A stretch of 64,000 bases of DNA from Coptis chinensis. Its lineage: Eukaryota; Streptophyta; Magnoliopsida; Ranunculales; Ranunculaceae. Position numbers and translations under genes: made by a program. The stretch is taken from assembly GCA_015680905.1 (NCBI GenBank), contig CM027380.1, positions 33,162,001-33,226,000 of the forward strand. Reading direction: 5' to 3'. Under the pieces are notes generated by a model that did no database searches, was not told the origin of the DNA, and was given only the letters and a program-made list of their open reading frames with translations. Below are positions 10,522 to 23,228 of this stretch, in pieces (within the stretch, counting starts at the first letter, position 1; every line of letters begins with the position of its first letter).

Positions 10522-11480
10522 ATTGTTTTTTTTTTCTTTTTTTTTAACAAATAAGTTAGGGTTAGGCAGACCCTCACCTGTATTAAATTCAAGAACTGCT
10601 TACATAGACATATCCACTGACATCCTCTTTTACATAGGCTTATAAATCTATATCTAGAGGATGCCTAAAATGGACAGTGCAAAAGCTATTTTCCTGCGCT
10701 AGAAACATGCCCATGAACTAACAACCTAGCCAAGCCCAAAGACAAAAAAAAAAAAAAAAGACCAAGACTTCATGTCTACCGGCCCAACAGGATCAGGCCC
10801 AAGAATAGAGGAAGGATCTGGGCAACTCGAACTCCTCCATCTCTACCCGCCTACAAGCAACCAGCGCCTAAGGTAGTGTCTTTTCCATCGCAAGGCTATG
10901 GATTAGCCAATTCGAGAAGCTATTACCAACTCCTATCATCAAAAACCCAAATACAACAATCATATCAAAGTTCATCAGCCAAGAAAAATGTTTTCCAACC
11001 AATCAATCTATAATATCCGCCCATAGAGAGCAGTTGATTGAAGTGAAACCATTAACTGCTATCGCCTCCCTTGTTTCCAGCCAAACATAACTTTGTTTCA
11101 AGTCCCAAACTTTAGCAAGTTCTCACACCAAATCCAAACTTGTTTAGCTTAAAACTCCAAGAACAACCACAGTAATGGAGCCATGGCTTTGACACAACCC
11201 AACTTAGAAGGACTTCTACGGATCAAGAGGGGTCAACTATCCTCTCTACCCATGAACAATGAACAATTGTACCTATAATACCTTTCAGATCTGTCGGCTA
11301 GATCGAGATCCAACACGTTCAGCCAAGACAAAGCTTTTGTTGCCTCCTATGAGTGCTCTTGAGAGAGACCACGTGCTAGAGAGGGGGTGGGCAGCATATC
11401 CAGCCACCAGCCGTCAGAGTTGTCGCTGGTGCCTGTGCAGTAGGGACACTAGTAGGGGCTTACAACACTAGTAGTATCTT
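10522..11480 (-). mobile_element. LINE-like retroposon 3' part inside C1
   Basis: On the minus strand the segment ends in AGGGTCTGCCTAACCC, an AT-rich stretch and a broken A-run (plus-strand T-run 10528-10551). That layout is typical of plant L1 tails. An internal A-rich run lies at about 10745-10759. The sequence differs from C1 on both sides, and C2 lacks it at the same place. No clear target-site duplication and no intact ORF are seen. A processed retroposon of another kind is possible. Confidence 0.4.
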
Positions 11481-12509
11481 CCAAAAACCTATTATCCTCT
11501 CCTCAAATTATACTCGTCTTCTTAACCTTATTCAATACTCTAATTTTCTACTTTTAATTGTTGGTCTACATATTGATATGCCATATTGGATTTAAAGATA
11601 TATTCAACGTTAATTAATATACAAAAACTCTAACTATAAATTTCTAGATAGGTGATTATTTTTGCGTTTATGAAAAACTAATATGGCAGGTTTATGCGTA
11701 CTAGATCTTAATCTCATTCAAGTTTTTAAGTCTAATAGGCAATTCCTAATGAGCATGCAAAAATTAGCCTAATTATTACTAGAAATAGAATCCTCTTATA
11801 GTAGATTCGAGGATGTATAGAGGTGTTACTTGGAGTGTCCTTGCTACGCGTATAAATAGCACCTTCAACAGCCTTGAAGCACGTCTACTAAAAAAAATTC
11901 AAACCAACAGCCAGGCCACTTAAGAATTAAGAGAGGTTGTCCGTGCGTGCACGTTCCTTAATTAGAGAACCCCAATTCTTTAGTTTCTAGACACCGTTTA
12001 GTATGAAAAAAAATTTATGCAATTACTAGAGTGGTTGGGCATACGAGTACTATACTATACCTGCGACGTAATATTACAGTTAATATAAAAAATTAATTTA
12101 ATCTAATTAATCTAGGGCGTACACGCGCTCAAAAATAAGCTAAATTGGGCGTGGTCGCAATTTTTACTGTGTTTTTTTTTCGTAAATTTAAAGGAGTGCG
12201 ATTGTGCTTAAGAATAGGGTAAATTGGGCGCGGGTCAAGCTTAAGATGTAGAAGTCGGGTCGCGCTCAGTGAAGGCAAATCTGAGGCGCTCGCGCTCACA
12301 AGTGAATAACTAGGGTTGAAACTTTTAGGGTCCGGTCACGGGAGGACAGAGAGTTGGTTGAACAACTCGTATGCTCTCAAACAATAGCAGAAAAATTTCA
12401 AGAAATTACAAACATTGTTTTGATAAGGTTTTTTTGTGAATAGTGAAAATAGTTTTGCTTATTCTAAACACGCTATACGTAACAAAGCAAAATGGCAAGC
12501 GGAGCCATT
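11480..12509 (-). other. C1 leader region and primer site
   Basis: This is non-coding on either strand. The part at 11700-11900 matches the C2 leader (27735-27915). GCGC/GCGT-type motifs cluster at 12110-12300, as in other B and C leaders. Next to the LTR the minus strand reads TGGCTCCGCTTGCC (from 12507), a degenerate tRNA-Asp-type primer site. Confidence 0.6.
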
Positions 12510-13813
12510 TGATAACTATGATTTTATAGATTAAAAATAGTGTTTAAAACAATATTAAATCATGCATATCATTATATAATAATACTCTCTAAAACAGTTG
12601 TGATAAAGAGAAGTAATCGTGTTCTCCACTCTTGCTTGTACGTAATTGTAACGAATCTAGACTAGCTAACTATTACACTAATGAGAAATTAATATGAGGC
12701 TAAGAAAATAGTAAATATAAGATGCTAAAACAGTAAATTAAATGATGAGAAAGGGTATAGAGAAGATTCAATCCACCACACAATTCGATTGACCATTAGG
12801 TTGATTATTGAATTGCCTATTGATCCCTAGTGAACACCAAGTCCTCTCGGATCGAGGTTTCACTAGCATGAGAGTATAGCTCCACCACAAATCTCTTTGG
12901 TGGTGGCTCTATACTCTAGTTCTCCATTATGAGCTCTATCTCTAGTTACACATAACGATGAACTTGATGTTCTTGATGCAAAACAATAATATTAATAGCT
13001 ACTCATCTTCACATGGCTTCATAAACCTCCTCTAATGGAGGTTTAGCCTTGTATCATAGGAATCATATTAGCTAAAGATTGAATAGAAGACGTAATTTAA
13101 AGAACAATAATTGAAAGTAAACTAAAGCTTTTATTGATGGGGAATAATGGAGGCTACAATCAAACTAAATTATTCTAACCCTAAAACTAAACTAAACTAC
13201 TCTATACTAAAGAAAAGAGTGCTAGAATAGGTGTATTAAGTTTAGCCTTAACCCTCTTTATATAGGAGAGGGTTAGGGTTATATTTTCGTGCATGGGCCA
13301 AAAAGGGGGACTTTTAGCCTCTAAAGTGAACCCAAAGTCCATTAGGTTAAGTTTACAGAGACCACAACTGCTAAAAATTACTTCATTTCCCTTTTTGAAC
13401 ACTTTTACAACTCTGATTGGAGCAAGGTTAGATCCATTAGAAAGCCTATTTCGAGTCGGTCGTTTTGATATAAAGTAGGCCCAATGATGAGGCCCAAGTC
13501 TAAATATACACCCATTTGAATTTTTGTTGACTTTTCTGTTCTTTTTCTACCCGGACTGACTTTGACTTCTCAGCTTTGACTGGGCTTGAAAAAGACTTTT
13601 CTTCATGATTCTTGGGTTTTAAATGTAAAAATTCCTCGACAATCATCTTGACTCATTTTCCATGCAAAATGACATATTTAAGTGCATAAACAGCTTCAAG
13701 GCCTGAAATACACAAAAACACGTAAATAATACTAATTCTTATTTATTATAAACATAATTGGCCTACATAGAATACTATTAATGGGTTTAAACTACACTTT
13801 TGGGTGCTTATCA
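12510..13813 (-). repeat. C1 5' LTR
   Basis: On the minus strand it starts TGATAAGCACCC (13813) and ends AGTTATCA (12510). A TATA-like CTATATAAAG lies at about 13254-13266. The conserved hairpin block of B and C LTRs is at 13015-13050. It aligns with the split C2 LTR. Confidence 0.85.
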
Positions 13814-13915
13814 AAGGTTTAAAAAGTACCACCCAAGGTGTGCGTACACGACCCTTAAGGTGAAGGCAATGTGGTGGAGTTGACGAAGTGTTTGGTGTCT
13901 TACGTGTCAACCCAC
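13814..13915. other. Spacer between C1 and B1
   Basis: About 100 bases not assigned to any element. The last five, CCCAC (13911-13915), are the target-site duplication of B1. It continues after B1 at 23229. Confidence 0.6.
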
Positions 13916-15485
13916 TGATAAGAGCCCAAAACTGTAGTTTTAACCTTGTAACAGTCATACTATTAGACCAATTATGTGAGTAATAATTAAGAGTTAACAC
14001 CGACACGTGTTTTATGCATTCGAGCTTCAAAGTCCATTATGTGCAGAAATGTGCCACTTTAGCGAGATAAAGGAGCAAAGGTCGGTTACTAAGGAGTTCC
14101 ATCATTAAAGGCCAAGATTCAAGAAGATAAAGCCTTTCTAAAGCCCGGTCAAAAGCTGAAAAGTCGACTTGGGCGTAAAAAAGACACAAGTCGTCCAGAA
14201 GAACCGAAGGCAGTATCTTTGGACTCAGACATCGGAATGGGGTCTACCTTATGTCAAAACGACCGACTCGGAAAGAGCTTTCCAATGGTCCAAGCCTTGA
14301 CCCAATCAGAGTAGCAGAAGTGGACGAAAAGTCTGTTGAAGCCAACTGCAGCTGAAGAGGCCTTTTTGGACTGAAAGAATTGGGTTTTGGGCCTGATTCT
14401 CTGGCCCAAAACATGGCTCCAAGCCCATGCACGATTTTTGGATCTGAATGTATAAAAACCAAAGCTTCACTCTTTGTTAATGGTAGATAGTTAGACCTAG
14501 ATTAAAAATTAGATTAGTAGCCTCCATTAATTAATTCTAGATCTAGTTTTCCTTAGATTTAATTAGTTTAATTTAATTAGTTTCATATCTTGTTTTTATT
14601 TAATTCCTTGAATGATTGTTCGTCATTTAATTAGATAAATAAAATAGTTATTATTATTCAATTTCGATTTTTGTCATTTGCATTTATAGATCTAGTTTAA
14701 ATTCTTGTTCTTATTTCATTCTTAGTTAATTAATTAGATTTCAATTATTGTTTAGTTAAATTTCATAAAGTTAGAATTTTTGTAATATGTTGTATTCAAT
14801 TTCAATGGGAAATTATGGTTTGATGAATCAAGGCTAAAACCTCCATTAGAGAGGTTGATGAAGCCTTGATGAAAACTTAGTTGTATAGTGTAGAAGCATT
14901 GTAGAGTCTATTCCATTCTAGAAGGTCGTGTTTCGCCATGAGAATGGGTGGACGACCTCACATGCTAGTTATAATTGGTAGAAATGTCATGTTAATTAGG
15001 GATTAGAACGAGCAATTCTTACCGTAAGAACGTAAGAATTGGATTACAACAGTCTATTCTAGGTGATTAAGTTGGATTCGAGGTAGATTCAATTCCCCTC
15101 TAATTCTTTATCTAGATTCAAGAACATTAGTATTTCCATATATTTCGTAGTGACATTCAACATATTGCGTTTCATATTGCATCGTAGTATAATTCCCCAT
15201 TCGTAAAGCTCTCATTAGACTTAAGACCGACTAATTAGATTAGGAAACATTCCATGCTAGAGAACTAGGAGTGGAACGAACTTGTTACTCCACTCTATCT
15301 CATAGGATTGAGAGTAGAGAAATCTTTGATAAGCATATAGGATCATAAATAGTTTTAGTTTACTTACGTTTTGAGTTTCATCGTTCATTTCGTAGGTAAG
15401 GTATTCAATTTTATCTTTTATCAACGATGAATGAGTTGATAAACTACAATGGAGTTTTCTACTGAAAAATAGAAACTAATCTACT
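13916..15485 (+). repeat. B1 5' LTR
   Basis: It starts TGATAAGAGCCC. A TATA box (TATAAAA) is at 14451-14457 and the conserved hairpin block at 14830-14868. The last ~60 bases before the primer site do not match the tip of the 3' LTR, so the inner edge is placed by the primer site, not by alignment. Confidence 0.85.
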
Positions 15486-15487
15486 AA

Positions 15488-15508
15488 TGGCGCCGCTGCC
15501 ATCTTAGT
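15488..15508 (+). other. B1 primer-binding site
   Basis: TGGCGCCGCTGCC (15488-15500) matches the start of a tRNA-Asp-type primer site as used by Athila elements. After 13 bases it departs (ATCTTAG), unlike Athila A, which continues GGGGATT. Confidence 0.75.
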
Positions 15509-16200
15509 TGCACTTTAGCATTGTTTTCATAGTAGAATTAGTCATTTTTTAAGTCCCATTAAACCCACCCACCCTTGTTTGATTCATACTGTGGTTATTC
15601 GTTTCAGCGTTGAAAAATTCGGGACGAATTACGCGGAGCGATCGGCGCCTATAAGGGAGCGCTATAGTCCGGACTTGGACGACTTGAAGCGACCATCTTG
15701 GCGACCGCCCTCACTTACCGGACTTACCACCAGCCCATACCACCAAAGCCGACCACCAGCTCACTTCTGGAAGGAGCGACCGCCTATGCAAATGCGACCG
15801 ACCGCACCTATGCAAAATTTTGCGGATTTCTACGAGGTTTGTTTGAACTCGATTTTTAAGTTTTTTTTGGTGTTCTAACTTGTTATTTACATCGAACACG
15901 CCGTAAACAAGACGCTATTCATAAGCGAAGCAAGGACGCTTATCAGGTATTCCTTTCTTCCATACCTTACATCTCCGTTAGAGGTTCATACTAAATATCA
16001 AGATTGTTTGGATTGTTTTCGTGTTTAGACTTAGACTTGCATGAGATTAAGGTGCGGGTGGGAGGAAAAACACCGAGCGTAATTAACCGTCAACAAACAA
16101 ACATATCGAGTATACCAATCACTACACCTCTAACTACTATCCCACCAACCATACCCGACATAATGGTGAAGAAAGAGAGACTCCTCTCTCGGGCTTCTAC
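15509..16200 (+). other. B1 leader with GC-rich motifs
   Basis: No convincing protein is seen. Short GCG/CGACC motifs recur at 15600-15815 in otherwise AT-rich DNA. The segment corresponds to the leaders of B2 (52640-53210) and C1/C2, which also carry GCGC motifs. Confidence 0.5.
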
Positions 16201-17830
16201 AAAGCTTTGGCGATAGCCCTAAATCTTGCATCGTTCTAGCAGACCCAGTGGGGAATTTTCGAATTCCCCCAAACATATTTAATTTGTTACCCGTTTCCAT
16301 GGTTTAGGCCATGAAAAACCTTACCAACACATGCGTAGGATTGAACAAGTCCTCACAACATTCCATCATCCTACGGTTGGTGCGGAACAAATTAAACTGA
16401 GGGTATTTCCCTTCACCTTAGCCGATAAGGCAGCGTCTTAGTTAACTGCCCAAGCGCCTAACTCTGTGGACTCATGGGCTAAACTTGTTCAGCTATTTAT
16501 GGAACATTTTTACTCACCCCTAAAGACGGATGAAATGCTTTCCAAGATTCACTTCTTTCGACAGAATCTTCATGAATCATTTTCAGAGGCTTGGAATCGT
16601 TTCACCGATCTCCTTATAGAGTGTCCACACCATCACCTTGCAAAAGACACGTTAGTTCGTGCCTTTTTCAAAGGACTTCTACACCACCATAAAGAAGTCC
16701 TAGACATAATGAATGGGGTAGTTTCCTAAGTAAAGGAGCCTCCAGAGGCATATAAATTTTGGAAGATCGGACTAAAGCGTAATAATAATTGGGGGTAGTG
16801 ACGATTACTCCGGCTCGCTAGTTCTTCTTCAACGATTAAGGCTACCCGGTATGTTTGAGGTTAAATCAGATCGAGCTTAAAACTCTAATTGAATCCCTCA
16901 CAAAAAGGTAGAGGCCATTTTACGTACAACAAAAGTCTATCCCCGTAATGAATGTAAATTCAAATCCATGTAGTTTCATTTGGAGTCCCGAGCATCCGAC
17001 TCCCCGTCCCTATAGCCTATGAACATTCTTGTTCCATTAATAGTGAACCTAACGCCCCCTTGGAGACAAAATCCCAACCGGTTGGAGAAATAACCAACAA
17101 GTCACCTACTGTGGTACAATAATCAATATGTTAGGCCAACGCGGTTATAACCAAGCTCCACCACAACAAGGGACGGGATCGGGGTAATTATAATAATTAT
17201 AACAACCAAGTGCAACCTCGACAAAGTCAAGCACAAGGTCAATGTAGTTATAATAATTATAATGCTAATAGAGGTATCGTTAGGTAAATAGTAACCATCA
17301 CAATCCGCCCATAAATAATCAACGCGAGATAGTTCCAATCACACCACCCGTGACTACTAGACCCACACAACCGGATCGTCTTGACACCTTCATACAAGTG
17401 AGCCAACAACTTTTCCAAACCATGGCTCAATCTAACCAACACACATTCTACAATCCGTTAATAATTTAAACCAACAGTTAGCCCAAGAGAAAGCCTGACC
17501 AAAAGGCGTGTTTCGGGCCAGCGATACCCAACCCTAGAGCGGCAAACCACGGCCTTTGAGGTAAGCGGTAATACTAGTATGGAAACTACAACCGTAGGTG
17601 AGCTAAATGCCATCACCACTCTCCGTTCGGAAGAGTGGTTGATAACAAAGTAACTATGCCTATAGTTACCCCATCGATACTCCTACACGGATATCGAACT
17701 AGATCTTTGAAATAGAAATTGAAGATCCTACCACTGTAGAGGTACCAGTTAAACCACAACCTAAGAAACAGAAAGCCAAGGTTACACATCAAGTCGAGCC
17801 ATACGCTAAATATAGAGCGAAACCACCGTT
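16200..17830 (+). pseudogene. B1 gag region
   Basis: The gag core is clear at about 16390-16730: a block ending SWAKLVQLFMEHFYSPLK, an IHFFRQ block, EAWNRFTDLL, ECPHHHL and LVRAFFKGL. These are the hallmarks of the plant retrotransposon gag domain (PF03732 type). Downstream is an Asn/Gln-rich linker. C2 (27244-27465) and B2 (about 52030-52350, minus) have the same core. It is broken. Confidence 0.8.
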
Positions 17831-18490
17831 CCCTCATAAATTAGCCATGCTAACCAGGGATACTAACTTTGAGGAGATTAGGAACGTTTTCAAAAATCTA
17901 ACGATAAACCTTCCTTTTCTCGAAGTTATAAAAAAGCTACCTAACCACGCTAAGTTTCTTAAGGAGTTGTGCACTACTAGGCATAAGACCAACATACCTA
18001 AAGATGCCTTTCTAACTGAACAGTTCCCAACTTTATCCGAAAATAATGGAATTGTTAAGTACAAGGACCCTCGGTAGATCCCATCGCACAATGCACCTTA
18101 GGAGATTCTCACACGACGCGACGTATTTACTAGACACGGGGGCTAGTGTTAACTTACTCCCGTTTTATTTGTATAAACAAATAGGTCTAGAGGAGATGCA
18201 ACCTACTAAAATGACATTACAATTAGGCTGATCGGTCTATTAAGTATCCTAAGGGTGTGGTTGAAAACGTCTTTGGTTAAAGTCCAAAATTTTTACTACC
18301 CGGCCGACTTCATTATCCTCGACCACGAAGTCACTAACGACTCGTACCAATCATTTTAGGGCGTCCCTTCTTGGCTCCGCCAGCGGCTCATAACCGCCCG
18401 CGATGGTTCGATGTCCTTGTCCTTTGGCCATCTTCTGTTGAGGTAAATGTTTTCAAAGCGAGGACCGCGGTATCGATTCATCTACAAATG
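17830..18490 (+). pseudogene. B1 protease region
   Basis: An LDTGASVNLLP motif (about 18128-18160) marks the aspartic protease active site. It is preceded by the PFLEVIKKLPNHAKFLKEL block (17917-17973) and followed by segments matching the LADRSIKYPKG and GRPFLA blocks of the other copies. It is broken. Confidence 0.8.
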
Positions 18491-18501
18491 GAGAGGTTAG
18501 C

Positions 18502-19246
18502 ATGATCGAGAGCTTAGCTCAAGATTACTTCAAAAACATGTTTCCGGAAAAACAGATTAACAAATTCCTTTCCTTCGGAAATTTCGACTTTAACAATGAC
18601 TCCCTAGTAGTAGACAAAATCGAAGAAGAATTCCTGCAACTCTTTTGCACCGCTTCTTTACCACTTCGCGAGTCCCCCCTTACCAATAACCATTCATCCC
18701 TTGATGCTATGACGGAAGATGAATTTTTCGATCTCTATCCCAGTGACCCTTTTGACCCAACTATTGAGGAATGTCTTGCATATATCAAGATTTCTGATGA
18801 TATGGACTTGAGAGCTCTAGCTGAGAATCATTCACCTTCCATCACCAATATTCCCCACCCTCCACCTTTTCAAAGGAACCTCGAGTTTGCACTTTCGATC
18901 CTTTAGTTTCTCCTCGTGCTTCATGAATTTTTTAATCCACCTAGTAAACAAATACTTCCCAAGGATAAACCACTTGACACCTTCATTTTCAGACTTGAGA
19001 CAGTCCCTAACTACACCATGAATGAGTTTTGTGCTAAACCCACATCCTCATTTTTTCCATGCTTTTTCTCTAAAACTTATCCCAATCCACCATATCTTCC
19101 ACAACCATTCACTTTTCCACACTTATTCACTAGGACACCCTCTCGTTCAAAGATGAAATATAAGGTGCATGCTTTCGGTTATGTTATAGGTCTATCCGAC
19201 TTGGCTTTCATTCCACTAGGCTGCGTCGTAGGAAATCTTGGTGCTT
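18502..19246 (+). pseudogene. B1 post-protease segment
   Basis: Equivalent to B0 655-1350 and B2 49444-50184. It has an acidic start (VVDKIEEEFLQ), EECLAYIK, PPPFQRNLEF, a PLDTFIFRLETVP block and a Pro/Phe-rich stretch. The function is unknown. It is broken. Confidence 0.7.
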
Positions 19247-21561
19247 GATTGTGTTTGGATATGTTTTTCTGTGATATTTATTTATGGAGCGATCCACAAC
19301 TATTTAGGTTGTTGATATATGATAAACTGCATATTCATACATATATTTAGATAAAGTCTCAGTATCGACTATAAGCGACTCAATTTTTTTGTTTGGTGCA
19401 TTTCCTTTCATTTCCATATATTGGTGAATGCACCATTCAGTAACCGGGCCCTCCCTATGGAGTGTGTGGTTGTAAGTACGGATCCTAAGTCCACGGTTCA
19501 CATAATTCCGTTTTCCACTCTTGCATGTTTTCTTGGTTTTAAGTCATGTTTTTCTATGGTGTGAATTATGTCTTTTTGCTTATTGTTTTCCTTTATATTA
19601 AACCTAATTCATAAAAAGTAAAAAAAGTTTAAAGCTATAAAAATAGTAATCTAGCAAGTCTCGGGGAATCGACCTTAAAAGACCCAAGTTTTAGTACAAT
19701 ACCAACTTTTACGGAGTATAGGCCAAACAAAAATTTCAAACTTAAAAGAGTTTTCCAATTTTGTTTGGGGGTGCATGTATTTTGGTATTCATTTCAAATC
19801 TTGTTGCCACCCTAAGCCTGTCATGTTTACTCCGGTAGAGTTTGTGTTAGTTAGCACGTATAACAGTTTAATTGTGCTTCATATTATCATATCATCTTTA
19901 CAATATTTACATTGCAGTCGCCAATTTTTGCCACGTTTCTATGGTAAATTCTTTCCTTATCTCTTTACACTTTGAGGACAAAGCGTTCGATTGTTTGGGG
20001 GTGGGATAGAAACATTTGCAAAAATTAGACACTTTTAGGATGTAAATTATGCACTTTTATTTATAAAATGTTAAAAATTATAAAAATTAGTTAGTTACAT
20101 AATTTAATTGTGCTATTGAATTGTTTCATGAACCCCCTTCTCCCAAATTGTTTGGGGGTGGTATAGAAACACGATGTAAATGTTAAGCATATATTAGGTT
20201 GTATATTACGTGTTATTTGTCTTAAAAAAAATAAATAAAAATAATAAAATAATAAAAAGTTTATGCATACACTTAGGAATATTGGTATTATTTCTTTCTC
20301 TATGCTCTTAATAATCTAGAAGTCTCACGTAGCTTTTGCATTAGAATAGTTTTTAGAAACTTAGGTTAATATGTAAGTAATAATCGTTGCATCTATCTAT
20401 AAATATATTACATGAGTATCTATGATTGTTTGGCAATAAGTTTCTGAAATCTAGGCTAGAGTACTTATTCTACAAATCCTGTGAGAATATAGCATAAAGC
20501 CTTATATGAGTGAAACATTTGAGAAATGACACAAGGGAGAAGTATATTCCGAATAGAGAAATCACACGTCCACTTGCTTGACCACTATACCATGTCCTAA
20601 GAGAGAATTTAGGCCCTTTTTGGATCGATATAGCTAGAAATTCCGACCTAAGTATATTTTCCGCTAGTCGCCCCACTGAGCCTTTCTTTAGCCTTTCATA
20701 AACCACAAATCTTTTACCCTGTTACAAAAACAAAACAAAATTAAAAAAAAAAATCATCAACCTACCCAATTTAGAATAAGTCTGAGAATAGAATGAGGAA
20801 GAAAGAAGAAGAGAAAAACCTGTGTAAACAAAAATTAGTTAGTTGCTTCAGAAAATAAAGAAAAGAAGTTTACATCCAAAGAAAAGAAAAATAAAAATAG
20901 AAATAAAATAAAAACTCCAAAAAAATAGAATAAAAGGAGTCAAAAGCCAAAGAAAAAAAAAAAAAAATATGGCTAAGGATGGAAACAAAGTGTAGAAGCA
21001 AAAGTAAATAACAATGTTTTCTCTAGTTACATAATATGAAGACTCTATTATCTCAGACTTGTCCCTTTTTGAATATCCATTTCCTTCCTTCTTAAACCAT
21101 CTCCTAATCCCCGAAACACCTAATAAAGACCTCTAGCTCAATTAGGAATTGGTTAGTGTGATAGTAAGTGGCAGATGTGTTTGATCGACTCCGGCTTCCT
21201 TGTGTGTCATTGAGATTGTAAGATAAAGTGTGCCCAATGCGCACTAGAGTAGCGAAACTTGAGTGGAAAAATCATAGTGTTGTATTTTGACTATTATTGT
21301 GAGAACCTACTTAAGGACGCTATTCCGAGTTTCAGAAATGGACCTGCTATTGCATTTCATAGTATTACTCATTGTATAAATGTTTATTGTAGATGATTGA
21401 TTATTATGTATATATTAGCTTAGGTTTTTGACTTGGTTATTCTTGTTCATAGCTAGTGAGATGTATAGATAATTTGGAGCATGAATAAGGAAACAATAGT
21501 TTTCTTTCTTAGTCGTTGTAGTATAGATGAAGTTTGTGAGTAACTTCACTGGAAAACTCTC
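19247..21561 (+). other. B1 3' non-coding region with G-run motifs
   Basis: GTTTGGGGGTG motifs lie at 19763-19773, 19993-20003 and 20150-20160. The AGGA hairpin CTTTG/CAAAG is at 19970-19983, just before the second motif. An AAGTC-type hairpin block lies near 19658-19680. The stretch at 20720-21000 is A-rich and matches the T-rich part of B2 (44440-44720) in inverse orientation. No credible ORF is seen. Confidence 0.6.
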
Positions 21562-21733
21562 ACGAGGCTATAACTCGTCCACTAGGGAATTCCTAGAGGT
21601 TTAAGGCCTTGTTGCATATTGTCAATGCAATCGCTTTCAGTAGCTTGAGAGTAGTTAGAACTCCATTTTTGGTCACTTATTCTAATTTCTCATCTTTGCT
21701 TGAGGACAAGCAAAATGCTGTTTGGGGGTGGTT
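21562..21733 (+). promoter_or_regulatory. B1 hairpin chain and polypurine tract
   Basis: ACGAG/CTCGT (21562-21578), CCACTAGG/CCTAGAGG (21579-21599, one mismatch), TTGCAT/ATGCAA (21612-21630) and TTTGCTTG-AGGA-CAAGCAAA (21695-21714) are followed by GTTTGGGGGTGG (21720-21731) and the LTR. Confidence 0.7.
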
Positions 21734-23228
21734 TGATAAGAGCCCAAAACTGTAGTTTTAACCCCATAATCATACTATTAGACCCAATTATATGAGTAAT
21801 AATTAAGAGTTAACACTGATTACGTGTTTTTATGCATTTCAGGCTTCAAAGTCGATTATGTGCAGAAATGTGCCACTTTAACGAGATAAAGGAGCAAAGG
21901 TCGGTTACTAAGGAGTTCCGTGATTAAAGGCCAAGATTCAAGAAGATAAAGCCTTTCTAAAGCCCGGTCAAAAGCTGAAAAGTCGACGCGGGCAGAAACA
22001 GCACACAAGTCAGTAGAACTTCCAAAGGCCGTATGTTTGGACTCAGACCTCGGAATGGGGTCTACCTTATGTCAAAACGACCGACCCGGAAAGAGCTTTC
22101 CAATGGTCCAAGCCTTGACCCAATCAGAGTAGCATAAGTGGACGAAAAGTCTGTTGAAGCCAACTGCAGCTGAAGAGGCCTTTTGATTTGAAAAATTGGG
22201 TTTGGATTCTTCGCCCAAAACATGGCTCCAAGCCCATGCACGATTTTTGGATCTGAATGTATAAAAACCAAAGCTTCACTCTTTGTTAATGGTAGATAGT
22301 TAGACCTAGATTAAAAATTAGATTAGTAGCCTCCATTAATTAATTCTAGATCTAGTTTTCCTTAGATTTAATTAGTTTAATTTAATTAGTTTCATATCTT
22401 GTTTTTATTTAATTCCTTGAATGATTGTTCGTCATTTAATTAGATAAATAAAATAGTTATTATTATTCAATTTCGATTTTTGTCATTTGCATTTATAGAT
22501 CTAGTTTAAATTCTTGTTCTTATTTCATTCTTAGTTAATTAATTAGATTTCAATTATTGTTTAGTTAAATTTCATAAAGTTAGAATTTTTGTAATATGTT
22601 GTATTCAATTTCAATGGGAAATGATGGTTTGATGAATCAAGGCTAAAACCTCTATTAGAGGGGTTGATGAAGCCTTGATGAAAACTTAGTTGTATAGTGT
22701 AGAAGTGTTGTAGAGTCTATTCCATTCTAGAAGGTCGTGTTTCACCATGAGAATGGGTGGACGACCTCACATGCTAGTTATAATTGGTAGAAATGCCATG
22801 TTAATTAGGGATTAGAACGAGCAATTCTTATCGTAAGAACGTAAGAATTGGATTACAACATCTATTCTAGGTGATTAAGTTGGATTAGAGGTGGATTCAA
22901 TTCCCCTCTAATTCTTTATCTAGATTCAAGAACATTAGTATTTCCATATATTTCGTAGTAACATTCAACATATTACTTTTCGTATTGCATCGTAGTATAA
23001 TTCCCCCTTCGTAAAGCTCTCATTAGACTTAAGACCGACTAATTAGATTAGGAAACATTCCATGCTAGAGAACTAGGAGTGGAACGAACTTGTTACTCCA
23101 CTCTATCTCATAGGATTGAGAGTAGAGAAATCTTTGATAAGCATATAGGATCATAAATAGTTTTAGTTTACTTACGTTTTGAGTTCATCGTTCATTTCGT
23201 AGGTAGACTATTCATTTTATGTTTATCA
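21734..23228 (+). repeat. B1 3' LTR
   Basis: It starts TGATAAGAGCCC and ends TTTATCA, directly followed by the CCCAC duplication. TATA box at 22260-22266; hairpin block at 22639-22679. It closely matches the 5' LTR apart from scattered changes and a different 3' tip. Confidence 0.9.

Larger units (their letters stand above)
8272..13813 (-). mobile_element. C1: old gag-protease-type LTR element, left part missing
   Basis: Reading on the minus strand, a 5' LTR (13813 to 12510) is followed by a primer site, a leader, part of a gag with a zinc knuckle, the post-protease segment (9850-8915) and non-coding DNA with CACCCCCAAAC motifs. Its 3' LTR is not in the window; B0 probably lies in or beside that part. 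A LINE-like tail interrupts it at 10522-11480. The bases outside the 5' LTR are AAGGT (13814-13818). It is broken and clearly older than B2. Confidence 0.75.
13916..23228 (+). mobile_element. B1: complete-ended gag-protease LTR element (short form)
   Basis: The two LTRs are flanked by identical CCCAC (13911-13915 and 23229-23233), so both ends are original. Internal parts are the primer site, leader, gag, protease, post-protease segment, non-coding DNA, hairpin chain and polypurine tract. ORFs X and Y of B0 and B2 are not among its parts, which accounts for most of its smaller size (about 9.3 kb). No reverse transcriptase or integrase is present. The coding parts are broken in many places. 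The LTRs are close to each other by eye except at their 3' tips. Confidence 0.92.

Noticed and set aside
15488-15508. tRNA-Asp gene
   Set aside because: Only the 3' complement is present, directly after an LTR; it is a primer-binding site.
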